Under the pieces are notes generated by a model that was not told the origin of the DNA, did no database searches, and saw nothing but the letters and a program-made list of their open reading frames with translations. The position numbers and the translations under genes are program-made. Shown here in pieces: positions 31,373-40,393 of a stretch of 64,000 nt of DNA; position 1 is the stretch's first letter, and each line of letters opens with the position of its first letter. The stretch comes from Stenotrophomonas sp. ESTM1D_MKCIP4_1 (GTDB lineage Bacteria; Pseudomonadota; Gammaproteobacteria; Xanthomonadales; Xanthomonadaceae): contig NZ_CP026004.1 in assembly GCF_003086895.1 (NCBI RefSeq), forward strand, positions 434,074 to 498,073, written 5' to 3'.

Positions 31373-34060
31373 ATGAACTGGTTGAACGAAGTGCTGAACA
31401 ACGACACCAATCCTGTGGAAACCCAGGAGTGGATCGAGTCGTTGAAGGCCGTCATTGATGTCGAGGGCCCTGAGCGCGCGCATCAGCTGCTGGAAGGCAT
31501 GGTGGAACTGACCCGTCGTTCGGGTGCGTACCTGCCGTTCTCTCCCACTACCGAATACGTCAACACCATCGATCCGCAGCTGGAGGCCAAGAGCCCGGGC
31601 AACGCGGAACTGGAATGGCGCATCCGCTCGATCATCCGTTGGAACGCGATGGCCACCGTCGTGCGTGCCAACCGCAAGCCGGGCGACCTGGGCGGCCACA
31701 TCGCCTCCTTCGCCTCCGGCGCCACCCTGTACGACGTGGGCTTCAACCACTTCTGGCGCGCCCCCAGCGACAGCCACCCGGGCGACCTGCTGTTCATCCA
31801 GGGCCACAGCGCCCCGGGCATCTACTCGCGCGCCTTCCTGGAAGGCCGCATCAGCGAAGAGCAGCTGGACAAGTTCCGTATGGAAGTGGACGGCGGTGGC
31901 CTGTCGTCCTACCCGCACCCGTGGCTGATGCCGGACTTCTGGCAGACCCCCACCGTGTCGATGGGCCTGGGCCCGCTGGCCGCCATCTACCAGGCGCAGT
32001 TCATGCGCTACCTGGAAAACCGTGGCCTGATCGAAAAGTCCGACCGCAAGGTGTGGTGCTTCATCGGCGACGGCGAGAGCGACGAGCCGGAAACCCTGGG
32101 TGCCATCGCGCTGGCCGGCCGTGAAGGCCTGGACAACCTGATCTTCGTGGTGAACTGCAACCTGCAGCGCCTGGATGGCCCGGTGCGCGGCAACGGCAAG
32201 ATCATCCAGGAACTGGAAGGCGTGTTCCGTGGCGGCGGCTGGAATGTCATCAAGCTGCTGTGGGGCGGTTACTGGGATGCCCTGCTGGCCAAGGACACCA
32301 ATGGCGTCCTGAAGAAGCTGATGATGGAAACCGTCGACGGCGAATACCAGAACTGCAAGGCCTTCGGCGGCGCGTATACCCGCGAGCATTTCTTCGGCAA
32401 GTACCCGGAAACCGCCGCCATGGTGGCCGGTCTTTCCGACGACGACATCTGGCGCCTGAACCGTGGTGGCCACGACCCGCACAAGGTGTACGCCGCCTAC
32501 CACCAGGCCGTGAACACCAAGGGCATGCCGACCGTCATCCTGGCCAAGACCGTGAAGGGTTACGGCATGGGCAGCGCCGGTGAGGCACTGAACCCGACCC
32601 ACCAGACCAAGAAGCTGGATGACGAAGCCGTTCGCCACTTCCGCGACCGCTTCAACATTCCGGTGACCGACGCGCAGCTGGCCGATGGCCAGGTGCCGTT
32701 CTACCACCCGGGCCCGGATTCGCCGGAAGTGCAGTACCTGCAGGAACGCCGCAGCGCCCTGGGCGGTTACCTGCCGCAGCGCCGCCGCAAGGCCGACAAG
32801 AGCTTCAACGCACCGAAGCTGGAAACCTACGAGCGCCTGCTGAAGAGCAGCGGCGAGCGCAGCTATTCCACCACCATGGCCTTCGTGCAGAGCCTGAACA
32901 TCACCCTGCGTGACAAGGAACTGGGCCCGCACATCGTGCCGATCGTGGCCGACGAAGCCCGTACCTTCGGTATGGAAGGCCTGTTCCGCCAGATCGGCAT
33001 CTACGCGCCGTTCGGCCAGAAGTACAAGCCGGTCGACGCCGACCAGCTGATGTTCTACCGCGAAGACCAGAGCGGCCAGGTGCTGCAGCAGGGCATCAGC
33101 GAGCCGGGCGCCATCAGCTCGTGGATGGCCGCCGGCACCAGCTATTCGGTGAGCAACGTGCCGATGCTGCCGTTCTACATCTACTACTCGATGTTCGGCT
33201 TCCAGCGCGTGGGCGACATTGCCTGGCAGGCTGCCGACATGCGTACCCGCGGCTTCCTGCTGGGCGGCACCGCCGGCCGCACCACGCTGAACGGTGAAGG
33301 CCTGCAGCACGAAGATGGCTTCAGCCACTTGGTGGCCGGCGGCATTCCCAACGTGCGCAGCTACGACCCGACCTTCGGCTTTGAAGTGACCGTGATTCTG
33401 CAGCACGGCACCAAGGCCATGATGGAAGACCAGGTAGACGAGTACTACTACCTGACCCTGATGAACGAAAACTACACCCACCCGGAAATGCCGGAAGGTG
33501 CAGCCGAAGGCATCGTGAAGGGCATGTACCTGCTGACCGACGCCGGCAAGCCCAAGAAGGGCGAGCTGCGCGTGCAGCTGCTGGGTTCGGGCACCATCCT
33601 GCGTGAAGTGATTGCCGCCGCCGAGCTGCTGGACAAGGACTTCGGCGTGACCGCCGACATCTGGTCCTGCCCGAGCTTCAACGAGCTGCGCCGTGACGGC
33701 TTCGATGCCGAGCGTGCCAACCGCTTCCACCCGGAAGGCGAACAGCGCAAGGCCTACGTGACCGAGCTGCTGGAAGGCCGCCAGGGTCCGGCGATTGCCG
33801 CCACCGACTACGTGCGTGCGTATGCGGACCAGATCCGCGCGTTCGTGCCGATGTCGTACACCGTGCTGGGCACGGATGGCTTTGGTCGTTCGGATACCCG
33901 CGCGAACCTGCGTCGCTTCTTCGAGGTTGACCGGTACTACATCGCGCATGCCGCGATTGCGGCGCTGGCTAAGGATGGGAAGATGACCGGGAAGGATGTG
34001 GCCCGGGCGATCAAGCAGTACAAGATTGATCCGGAGAAGGCTAACCCTGTTGGGGTTTGA
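31373..34060 (+). CDS. aceE: pyruvate dehydrogenase E1 component, homodimeric type
   Basis: The 895-residue protein matches the homodimeric E1 of Gram-negative pyruvate dehydrogenase complexes in length and order of segments. The thiamine diphosphate motif is IGDGESDEPETLG through NLIFVVNCNLQ (about residues 231-262), preceded by FIQGHSAPGIYSRAFLEG and followed by KTVKGYGMG. E1 decarboxylates pyruvate and hands the acetyl group to the E2 lipoyl domain. GGGAG lies seven bases before the ATG at 31373. No aceF or lpd follows; aceE stands alone here, so the other subunits are elsewhere. It marks the left border of the accessory island. Confidence 0.98.
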   Translation: MNWLNEVLNNDTNPVETQEWIESLKAVIDVEGPERAHQLLEGMVELTRRSGAYLPFSPTTEYVNTIDPQLEAKSPGNAELEWRIRSIIRWNAMATVVRANRKPGDLGGHIASFASGATLYDVGFNHFWRAPSDSHPGDLLFIQGHSAPGIYSRAFLEGRISEEQLDKFRMEVDGGGLSSYPHPWLMPDFWQTPTVSMGLGPLAAIYQAQFMRYLENRGLIEKSDRKVWCFIGDGESDEPETLGAIALAGREGLDNLIFVVNCNLQRLDGPVRGNGKIIQELEGVFRGGGWNVIKLLWGGYWDALLAKDTNGVLKKLMMETVDGEYQNCKAFGGAYTREHFFGKYPETAAMVAGLSDDDIWRLNRGGHDPHKVYAAYHQAVNTKGMPTVILAKTVKGYGMGSAGEALNPTHQTKKLDDEAVRHFRDRFNIPVTDAQLADGQVPFYHPGPDSPEVQYLQERRSALGGYLPQRRRKADKSFNAPKLETYERLLKSSGERSYSTTMAFVQSLNITLRDKELGPHIVPIVADEARTFGMEGLFRQIGIYAPFGQKYKPVDADQLMFYREDQSGQVLQQGISEPGAISSWMAAGTSYSVSNVPMLPFYIYYSMFGFQRVGDIAWQAADMRTRGFLLGGTAGRTTLNGEGLQHEDGFSHLVAGGIPNVRSYDPTFGFEVTVILQHGTKAMMEDQVDEYYYLTLMNENYTHPEMPEGAAEGIVKGMYLLTDAGKPKKGELRVQLLGSGTILREVIAAAELLDKDFGVTADIWSCPSFNELRRDGFDAERANRFHPEGEQRKAYVTELLEGRQGPAIAATDYVRAYADQIRAFVPMSYTVLGTDGFGRSDTRANLRRFFEVDRYYIAHAAIAALAKDGKMTGKDVARAIKQYKIDPEKANPVGV

Positions 34061-34086
34061 AGTAGGAACGAGTAAATCTCTACAGA

Positions 34087-34108
34087 GGGGCGACCAGTTG
34101 GTCGCCCC
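34087..34108 (+). terminator. probable aceE terminator
   Basis: Stem GGGGCGACC/GGTCGCCCC around AGTT, followed by TTCTGCATTT, a weak T-tract. Confidence 0.65.
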
Positions 34109-34265
34109 TTCTGCATTTAGGGAGGAACTGCGGGATCTTAGATGAGGCTTGGAGGGATGCGACGAGTAACATGTCGATATCGTGCATCTGCTCAATAAGC
34201 GTTATCAATGGGGTAGTGCTCGTGTTACCTTTCTACAAAGAAAAGCTGGGTGCAGGGGGAAAAGA

Positions 34266-35033
34266 ATGGCAGTTGCTGAGATTGAAATTCAATCGCTAGC
34301 AGATGTGATGGATAACGTGGAAAAATGGCTTGCGGCCAGTCCGGGTCCGAAGTGGTTTCGAGGATCTGGTAATCATCCAGACTACAAGCTTCTGCCTACG
34401 TTGTTTCGACACAGTGGAGTGGTTGGAGACCCTTCGCAAATCCTACCCTTGGAGGCTCGACTAAAGTCCCGATTCTTGCAGACTAGCGCTCCTTTCTTGC
34501 GCAACGAGCCAAATACTGATTTTGATTGGCTTTTCCTGCAACAGCATTACGGCGTCCCCACTAGGTTGCTGGATTGGAGTGAGAATCCATATATCGCGTT
34601 GTATTTCGCGATTTCGAGCAGTCCCCCGGGGGCGGATGCGTGTGTCTGGATGCTGGATCCTATACTTTGGAACAAGAGTGCTTTGAATAATCCGCACTTG
34701 GATAGAGTTCCCGATCCAACTATGCCGACGGCCTTGCAGTTTCTCAGGGACCCCGGGGATGATTTTGCACCCTCTGATCCTATAGCGATCCTAGGCAATC
34801 ATACTAATAACCGAATAACGGCGCAGAGGGGCACCTTTGTCATGTTCTGCCGGTCGCCGGAGAGCATGGAGTCAAAAGCCTACGCGCCCAATGCGCTTGT
34901 TTCGCTTCGAGTTCCAGAAGCTAAGAAGGCGGGGCTTCATAGTAAGCTTTTGAGCATCGGTTATACGCACTCCGTTATCTATCCTGATCTTTCGGGATTG
35001 GGTATGGAGATAAAGACTACTTTTGGGTTCTGA
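34266..35033 (+). CDS. FRG-domain protein
   Basis: The 255-residue product carries the motif that names the FRG domain, WFRGSG at residues 30-35, and the family's second block LLDWSENPYIALYFA (about 101-115). The biochemical role is unknown, but FRG proteins are frequent in phage and defence contexts. GGGGGAAAAG just before the ATG at 34266 decides the start. Base composition is clearly more AT-rich than aceE, with many A/T-ending codons, so the gene is probably acquired. The DUF262 gene begins two bases after its stop, implying one transcript and a joint function. Confidence 0.85.
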   Translation: MAVAEIEIQSLADVMDNVEKWLAASPGPKWFRGSGNHPDYKLLPTLFRHSGVVGDPSQILPLEARLKSRFLQTSAPFLRNEPNTDFDWLFLQQHYGVPTRLLDWSENPYIALYFAISSSPPGADACVWMLDPILWNKSALNNPHLDRVPDPTMPTALQFLRDPGDDFAPSDPIAILGNHTNNRITAQRGTFVMFCRSPESMESKAYAPNALVSLRVPEAKKAGLHSKLLSIGYTHSVIYPDLSGLGMEIKTTFGF

Positions 35034-35035
35034 AT

Positions 35036-36067
35036 ATGGATAACGTCTTTGTCGTTCGGCCGTTCGCTACTAGTAGTATTTCTTGGTGGTACGCGGAACG
35101 TGAGCTTCTTGATCTGTCCCCGCCTTACCAGAGGAAGTCTGGCGTGTGGAAGCAGAGTGATCGTGCCTTCCTGATAGACTCCATAATTAACGGGTACGAC
35201 GTTCCAAAGTTCTATGTTGCAGATTTTAGTTATTCTGGAAGTCGGCTAAACACCAGTGGAAAGCCCTATGCAGTGATTGACGGACGGCAAAGGTTTGAAG
35301 CAATATTCGGGTTCCTCGATGGGGAATTTCCACTGAATAAGGACTCAATGTATCTTTCTGATAGTGGAGTTTCGCTGTCTGGATTATATGCCAAGGATCT
35401 TCGTGAGAGGCATCCTAGGATAATGTCAAGAATTGAGGCGTTCTCGCTCTCTGTGATGTCCGTCATCACTGACCAGGAGAGCCGAATCAATGATCTATTC
35501 ATAAGACTTAATAGAAGTAAGTCACTCACCGGCGCAGAGGTCCGGAGTGCAATGCAGGGGGTTGTTCCTGCTTACATACGTGAGATTTCTGAAACTCCGT
35601 TCTTTCGCGAGTGTGTTTCGTTCAGTAACTCTAGAAAGCAACATGAGAATGTGGCCGCTAAGCTTCTATTGCTGGAGCACCGGGGTGACTTCGTAGATAC
35701 AAAAAAGGCTACGCTCGATAGGTTTGTTTCGGAGGCAATGCTTCAGGAGCAGGGCTTTGATAAAGCATTTGATAACGTGAAGAGCGTTCTGTCTAGAATG
35801 CGACGAGACTTCGAGAAAGACGATTCGCTATTGAAATCGTCGGGAAATCTTCCCGTCTATTACTGGGTCTACAGGAAGGGCGTAGAAAACCCTGCCGGAC
35901 ATTCGATCAGGGATTGCATTTTTGAGTTTGAAGATCAAAGGAAAAATGGTGCATACGCTGAGGGGCTGTCTGCTTACAGTCTTGCGTCGCGGAGTGCCAA
36001 TGATGAGTACACCTACAAAACGCGATATGAAATCCTGAGGAGTTTCATTGTTTCTCATGATTGTTGA
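35036..36067 (+). CDS. DUF262 (ParB/Srx-fold, GmrS-like) protein
   Basis: The 343-residue protein has the DUF262 signature: LSPPYQRKSGVW (about residues 28-39) and VIDGRQRFEAI with DGRQR at 82-86. Then comes FIRLNRSKSLTGAEVRSAM, a typical variant of the RLN...L segment. In GmrSD and related type IV enzymes DUF262 is the NTP-binding regulatory half. The DUF1524 HNH nuclease half is absent here, so this protein alone is unlikely to cut DNA by that route. It follows the FRG gene by two bases. Composition is AT-rich and foreign-looking. A bidirectional terminator follows. Confidence 0.88.
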   Translation: MDNVFVVRPFATSSISWWYAERELLDLSPPYQRKSGVWKQSDRAFLIDSIINGYDVPKFYVADFSYSGSRLNTSGKPYAVIDGRQRFEAIFGFLDGEFPLNKDSMYLSDSGVSLSGLYAKDLRERHPRIMSRIEAFSLSVMSVITDQESRINDLFIRLNRSKSLTGAEVRSAMQGVVPAYIREISETPFFRECVSFSNSRKQHENVAAKLLLLEHRGDFVDTKKATLDRFVSEAMLQEQGFDKAFDNVKSVLSRMRRDFEKDDSLLKSSGNLPVYYWVYRKGVENPAGHSIRDCIFEFEDQRKNGAYAEGLSAYSLASRSANDEYTYKTRYEILRSFIVSHDC

Positions 36068-36069
36068 TG

Positions 36070-36098
36070 AAAGGCCCGCCTAGGAGGCGGGCCTTTTT
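36070..36098. terminator. bidirectional intrinsic terminator
   Basis: Stem AAAGGCCCGCC/GGCGGGCCTTT flanked by A-run and T-run, so it works in both directions. The stop codon and last six codons of the convergent GIY-YIG gene lie inside it. Confidence 0.93.
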
Positions 36099-36865
36099 TT
36101 ACTTGTATATTTTATAACTGTTCCATGCGCATATTCCCTCTTCTCTCTATAGACAATTACATATCCAGGCAAAGCTGTGATCTGCCATTTGGCGCCGAGA
36201 GAGCGGGAGATTTTAAGAAGTGCGGAGCCGACTGACTCGTTCTTGTTGAATTGCGGTGCTGCACAATTGGCTAAATCTGCGTGAGGCGCCTTCTTTCTGT
36301 TGGTCTCAAATCTAATTAAGTATGGTGTATTTTTCTTCAGGATAATCAAGGCATCAGCAATCGTTTTGGACTCAATCAATGCCTCGCCGACAGACCAATC
36401 AAGGTCAATAGGATAGAGTGAATCAAAGTGAGATTCTTTGACTCCAGATGTGTCTCTTTGACGTCCCGGGTCGTTTGATCCAAACCCGCTTGTGTTCCAA
36501 AATGCGGGTGTTTTTTGCTTTTTATAGTAAGCAATCAGTGATGACTCTAGATCCATCGCTGAATAGACGTAGACGCGAAGAGATAAAAACTTGACATCCT
36601 TTTTTTCGATATTTTTTCGCGAGCTTATCTTGTTTGCGTGCCTTAAAAGCCTCTTTCTGAGGCCAGCCTCTAGATCCGTCTTTCCAATGTAAGCTAGCTC
36701 TCCCTTATAGAAGAGCTGATAAACCCCTTGTCCGTCCCCACTTATGCCCATGGCGGTAATGTTGGATTCGCTCAGCGTCGCTGGCTTCATTCGCCGTAAC
36801 TGGGCGACGATCTGATCGCGAAGCGCGGTCGGTAGGTCGAACTCTAATGTCGAACTATACGACAA
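36080..36865 (-). CDS. second GIY-YIG nuclease of Eco29kI-like architecture
   Basis: The 261-residue product has an N-terminal GIY-YIG domain. Candidate catalytic residues are Tyr49 (GVYQLF), Tyr59 (AYIGK), Arg72 and His76 (LRKRLLRHANKI), Glu107 (LESSLI) and Asn124 (FWNTSG). It then shows GFGSNDPGRQR and FDSLYPIDLDW, closely paralleling GFGNHNPGKGR and WDVLHPGREW of the neighbouring restriction enzyme. So the two are diverged paralogues. A C-terminal extension of about 90 residues is unique to it. I set the start at the TTG at 36865 because GGAGG lies nine bases upstream and no ATG is available. The gene is AT-richer than its neighbours. Function beyond nuclease fold is unknown. Confidence 0.8.
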   Translation of the reverse strand: MSYSSTLEFDLPTALRDQIVAQLRRMKPATLSESNITAMGISGDGQGVYQLFYKGELAYIGKTDLEAGLRKRLLRHANKISSRKNIEKKDVKFLSLRVYVYSAMDLESSLIAYYKKQKTPAFWNTSGFGSNDPGRQRDTSGVKESHFDSLYPIDLDWSVGEALIESKTIADALIILKKNTPYLIRFETNRKKAPHADLANCAAPQFNKNESVGSALLKISRSLGAKWQITALPGYVIVYREKREYAHGTVIKYTSKKRPAS

Positions 36866-36902
36866 GGGAAATTTCCTCCGTAATGAGGCTAAAAATAAAC
36901 GG

Positions 36903-37550
36903 CTAGCTATTGTCCCCGACAAACATTTGAGACAAGCAGGCGGGCAGGGCACGGAGATATGTCTCAGCATCTTCAAACACGCGCAGCTGAGATTCAGGGC
37001 GTTCAGCAAGGCGCAACGCCCACTCTCGTCCTGGATGGAGTACATCCCACCGAGGCCTCATTCCGGCATGCCGTCCCTTGCCGGGATTGTGATTGCCAAA
37101 TCCATCAATCAGCGAATTCCACACAGGAGTGAATCGAGAGATGATCAGCGACTCGCCTAGTGGAATCCAAATATCATCGACAACCAGGAATCGGCAAAAG
37201 AAGTCTTCAATGTTCAAGTTCGTCGCTGACTTGATGCTGTCCGCGTGCTCCTTGAGCCTCTTAAATAGGACTTTCCCCGGAGGCACGTCTGTGCCCGCGC
37301 CCATGCGAGCACCGGCCGGAACCGCCTTGCCGACATAGATAGGCAGCATGAACTTCCCATCATTGTTCAGGCGCGTTACCTGCGCGTAGGCCTCAAAATC
37401 ACCCGTGTAATAAATTGCATAGATGCCCGCGCCATCAAACTGAGGCAGCTGGCCGAGTGGATGTACTTCCTTAGTCAGCAATGCCTCAGCAACACTAGCG
37501 CCAAGGTTCTTCTTATCCAAAGGATTGAACGGAATTACTTTGGCAGTCAT
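36903..37550 (-). CDS. Eco29kI-family type II restriction endonuclease (GIY-YIG)
   Basis: The 215-residue product matches the GIY-YIG restriction enzymes typified by Eco29kI. Visible residues in order: Tyr44 (GIYAIYY), Tyr72 (PIYVGK), Arg98 and His102 (FKRLKEH), Glu133 (LGESLI) and Asn145 (PVWNSL). Their spacing is close to that known for Eco29kI. DGFGNHNPGKGRHAGMRPRW is a strongly conserved family block. Eco29kI-type enzymes cut CCGCGG, so that is the expected target, by inference. The start overlaps the methyltransferase stop (ATGA), a coupling that lets protection precede cutting. Composition is closer to the host than the next gene. Confidence 0.9.
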   Translation of the reverse strand: MTAKVIPFNPLDKKNLGASVAEALLTKEVHPLGQLPQFDGAGIYAIYYTGDFEAYAQVTRLNNDGKFMLPIYVGKAVPAGARMGAGTDVPPGKVLFKRLKEHADSIKSATNLNIEDFFCRFLVVDDIWIPLGESLIISRFTPVWNSLIDGFGNHNPGKGRHAGMRPRWDVLHPGREWALRLAERPESQLRVFEDAETYLRALPACLSQMFVGDNS

Positions 37551-38761
37551 GCGCGCTTCTTTTTCGTCGATGCTTCATTCTTGGCGATTTGCGACAGGCC
37601 CGCAATCGCTAGCTGCTCGGCAACACTCGCGGCCACCCTCTGGCCCAGCAGTACTGGAACGGCATTGCCAAGCTGTCGCATGGTTTCAGACCAGCTTCCA
37701 TGGAACTGGAAGCCATCCGGGAAAGTTTGGATTCGAGCACTCTCGCGAATCGTGAAGTACCGAACCGAACCGTCGTCCTTCACCAGCATGTTTTCACCGC
37801 CGGGCACACCGTGACCGCCAGCCTTAAGCGTTTTAGCCGGCAGATCTAGGGGGCTGCCGGTATGGCCGGGGTACGCGCGCGCGCCTGCTTGATAGATATG
37901 GTTGGCGAATTTCTTGGCGTCACGGCTCTCCGGATCGGGCAAGCCTTGTAGAGCATCCCGAACCGTTCGCCACGCTTGGGTCGGCAACATCGTGCGGAAC
38001 TGCTGCAGCTTGGCCACCCGAGCTGCAAGTTTTGGCGGAGTTTTAGGCTGACGTATGCCGTGGCGCTTCCAGTAGACGCCCGTCACCCACTGGTCGTGCA
38101 AGAGTGCGTCGTAGCTGTGAGTCTCAGACGGGAACGACCATTCCACACCCAGATCGTCTCTGAAGCCCACGAGGAAGACGCGTTCGCGCTTCTGGGGGAC
38201 GCCAAAGTTCGCTGCGTTTACCAGCGTAGGAATCACGTTGTACGTGTTGCCCTTACCTTTGCGCTTGCCCGATGTCTTCTCAACCTGGAGGCGCGCCAGA
38301 TGATCGGACCAATCTTCGTCCTTCCGAGGCGGAACGTCAGGGAACTCCAACTGCAACTGAATGTAATAGAAGTAATTCGCAAACTTCGCGCGCGTGAGGC
38401 CTTTGACGTTCTCTACGATGAAAGCCTTGGGCCGCAACTGCCGAATGATGTCCACAGTAGCCGGGAACATGTCACGGCCGTCTTCGTGGGCCTTGTGCTT
38501 GCCGCCAATGGAAAACGGCTGGCAGGGCGGACCGCCTGCCAGTAGCTCGATATCCTGGGGAACCGAGGACCAGTCAAAGGATCGAACGTCACCTTCGTGG
38601 AGTGTCCAGTCTCGGACGAGAGGGTAGTCGCGGCGCTGATTCTCCCGAACGGTATCGCACGCCCATTTATCCCATTCGACCACGGCCAGGTGCTCGAAAC
38701 CGGCAATTTCGCAACCCATGGCCAGACCGCCGGCACCTGCGAAAAGCTCAACCGATCTCAT
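37547..38761 (-). CDS. DNA (cytosine-5) methyltransferase of the restriction-modification locus
   Basis: The 404-residue enzyme has the C5-methyltransferase motifs in order: I (ELFAGAGGLAMG), IV (GGPPCQPFS, catalytic Cys80), VI (VENVKGL), VIII (VPQKRERVFLVG) and X (MRQLGNAVP). A variable target-recognition region of about 150 residues lies between VIII and X. It methylates cytosine within the sequence cut by its partner, presumably CCGCGG. Overlap with the nuclease gene is four bases. The 60-base upstream gap to the XRE gene may hold the promoter. Confidence 0.95.
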   Translation of the reverse strand: MRSVELFAGAGGLAMGCEIAGFEHLAVVEWDKWACDTVRENQRRDYPLVRDWTLHEGDVRSFDWSSVPQDIELLAGGPPCQPFSIGGKHKAHEDGRDMFPATVDIIRQLRPKAFIVENVKGLTRAKFANYFYYIQLQLEFPDVPPRKDEDWSDHLARLQVEKTSGKRKGKGNTYNVIPTLVNAANFGVPQKRERVFLVGFRDDLGVEWSFPSETHSYDALLHDQWVTGVYWKRHGIRQPKTPPKLAARVAKLQQFRTMLPTQAWRTVRDALQGLPDPESRDAKKFANHIYQAGARAYPGHTGSPLDLPAKTLKAGGHGVPGGENMLVKDDGSVRYFTIRESARIQTFPDGFQFHGSWSETMRQLGNAVPVLLGQRVAASVAEQLAIAGLSQIAKNEASTKKKRA

Positions 38762-38821
38762 TCCAGTACTCCAATAAATTCTGATTAGGCAAGCGCTTAG
38801 CTCGCATTGGTATCGACGTGA

Positions 38822-39085
38822 TCAAGCTTCTTCCGAGGCAAAGGCTGAGGCTGCTGGACTCAAAGAGATTTCCATCCCCAACGCAGCAAGCACCGCGATT
38901 AGCTTTCGGCTCCCCAGCTCAGGAAGGTGCCCTCTCTCGAATCGAGAGAGCAGCTCGGCCGTGACGCCGCTCGTTCTAGCAACGTCAATCTGCTTCAGGC
39001 CCAGCTGCTTGCGTCTTGCTGCCACTTGGCAGCCCAGTTCTTGAAGGGTGATCACGTACCGGTGTCCGGCTCCGACATGCCGCAA
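38822..39085 (-). CDS. XRE-family helix-turn-helix protein, possible controller of the R-M locus
   Basis: The 87-residue protein is nearly all a lambda-repressor-like HTH: ARRKQLGLKQIDVARTSGVT as helices 1-3, then AELLSRFERGHL and RKLIAVLAALGMEIS. Size and location 60 bases before the methyltransferase fit a controller (C) protein that delays nuclease expression. The ending LGMEISLSPA also resembles HipB-type antitoxins, but no HipA partner is present. Start is uncertain (ATG at 39085, or the GTG at the VITLQEL segment). It may share a transcript with the methyltransferase. Confidence 0.8.
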   Translation of the reverse strand: MRHVGAGHRYVITLQELGCQVAARRKQLGLKQIDVARTSGVTAELLSRFERGHLPELGSRKLIAVLAALGMEISLSPAASAFASEEA

Positions 39086-39170
39086 TTATTGATCTATACG
39101 TCAAGTGAGGCAAGCAAAATCCAGACGCGTAGCATCCGTTTCCCCTGTCTCAAGAAGTGAGACAAGCAGG

Positions 39171-39941
39171 CTAGATCCAAGAACATTGCGAGCGGTGCCA
39201 GGCGAGGGATTCAGCGCTAGCCACCATGTCTGCAGAGATCGGTGATGTCAGCGCTGAACCGTCCAGATCACCGTAGGTTGATTGGCGCAGTGCCGGCGCG
39301 ACCGCAATCCTCCGAGAGTCAGGATCGACCGCCACCAAGTACAAGTCAAAGAGAGTATGGATGTCCGCACGCAGGAGCAATCCATTGCTCACGGCATTGC
39401 TTGCTTGTCCGAGGTAGGGATGGATGTGAGCCGCCTCCAGCGCGTCAACGACGTCACAGCCGCTCATCGCGCAATGCCCTCCGTACGCCTTTAGAAGGCT
39501 AGTCCGAAATGCTGGTTGGCCGCGACGGCGGACAATGGCAGCTAGAACCCTTTGCCGCTCATCAACGACGTCCGAAGGCGAAAAGCTACCAGAAGCAACG
39601 GCAGACTCGGCCTCCCGCTCCAAGAGATGCCTCGTTGGGCCTGACACCAAGCTGGGAGTGGCAGTCGACTGGGTAAGTAGCCTGGCCAAGATGGCCTCGA
39701 CCCTGGTGCCGACGTTCGCCGCTGGTCGCAATCCGGGAAGCCACTCCTCACCAGCCTGTTCCAGAACGTGGGAAATGTTCTGCATTCGGTACTCCCACGC
39801 CTTAGGCGTACGTCCGTGCAGGGCGGCTAAATCCCTGTACGTGTTTGCCTTCTCAACTCTAGAGCCACTAGCCAGCTGAACTTCCATTCGACGATAGGCC
39901 GCAACGGCGGCCGCGAGCTCGTCCTCTGTCCATTCGTTCAC
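39171..39941 (-). CDS. HNH endonuclease
   Basis: The 256-residue product has a C-terminal HNH domain: Cys157 and Cys162 in GHCAMSGCDVVDALEAAHIH, His172 as the first catalytic His, Asn186 in AVSNGLLLRADIHTLFD, and His195. The N-terminal part (EWTEDELAAAVAAYRRME, then TYRDLAALHGRTPKAWEYRM) is a helical segment often fused to such nucleases. The GTG at 39941 is preceded by a GGGGGG run and starts the conserved N-terminus; longer upstream frames look spurious. It could be a modification-dependent nuclease in the R-M locus or an independent defence gene. Confidence 0.85.
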   Translation of the reverse strand: MNEWTEDELAAAVAAYRRMEVQLASGSRVEKANTYRDLAALHGRTPKAWEYRMQNISHVLEQAGEEWLPGLRPAANVGTRVEAILARLLTQSTATPSLVSGPTRHLLEREAESAVASGSFSPSDVVDERQRVLAAIVRRRGQPAFRTSLLKAYGGHCAMSGCDVVDALEAAHIHPYLGQASNAVSNGLLLRADIHTLFDLYLVAVDPDSRRIAVAPALRQSTYGDLDGSALTSPISADMVASAESLAWHRSQCSWI

Positions 39942-40393
39942 AGCCCAGCCCCCCCATCGGCCGCCCGGCGCGCCGTTCCCAGAGGAGTATGCAATACACG
40001 ACACTAACTGTCGCAAATGGCCTTGTAGGAGCCTCGGACGGCCGTCTAGGCCCAGCGAACGAGATATGCTCCACGCTCCTGGGCCGGCGAGAGCCGGCAG
40101 ATGGTAGCCACCGATGGGCACTTTGTACGAATGCGCTTGGAGTCGACCTCTTCGGCCCTCAAGCAATAACTGGCGACGCTGCAGGGCAGCAGTGCTGCGC
40201 ACACCACGGCCCTGCCACGGGGAAAGAGGCTGGGGCGCGTGTTAGACGAGTGCTCTATTCCCGACAGATAAGCCGAGACGCAGGCGGACGCGGTTGCAGG
40301 GCGAACGTTGCATGAGGTTCATCTATCAACCTGCAATGCGACACATGGGCAATCATCTTGATCAGGGCGGCGCACCTATGGTGAGCCGAAGCC
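39942..40393. other. 452-base gap without a supported gene
   Basis: No frame has both a ribosome site and plausible composition. A CCTGGGC...GCCCAG-type pairing around 40050-40085 is the only structure I noted, and it is weak. Confidence 0.5.

Noticed and set aside
31370..34195. A 941-codon open frame opposite aceE
   Set aside because: Shadow of aceE caused by codon bias; the sense strand is an unmistakable pyruvate dehydrogenase E1.
39989..40315. A 108-codon frame on the plus strand with GAGGAG near its ATG
   Set aside because: The purine stretch is only two bases from the ATG, the composition is unlike coding DNA here, and it overlaps the upstream side of the HNH gene without any recognisable motif.
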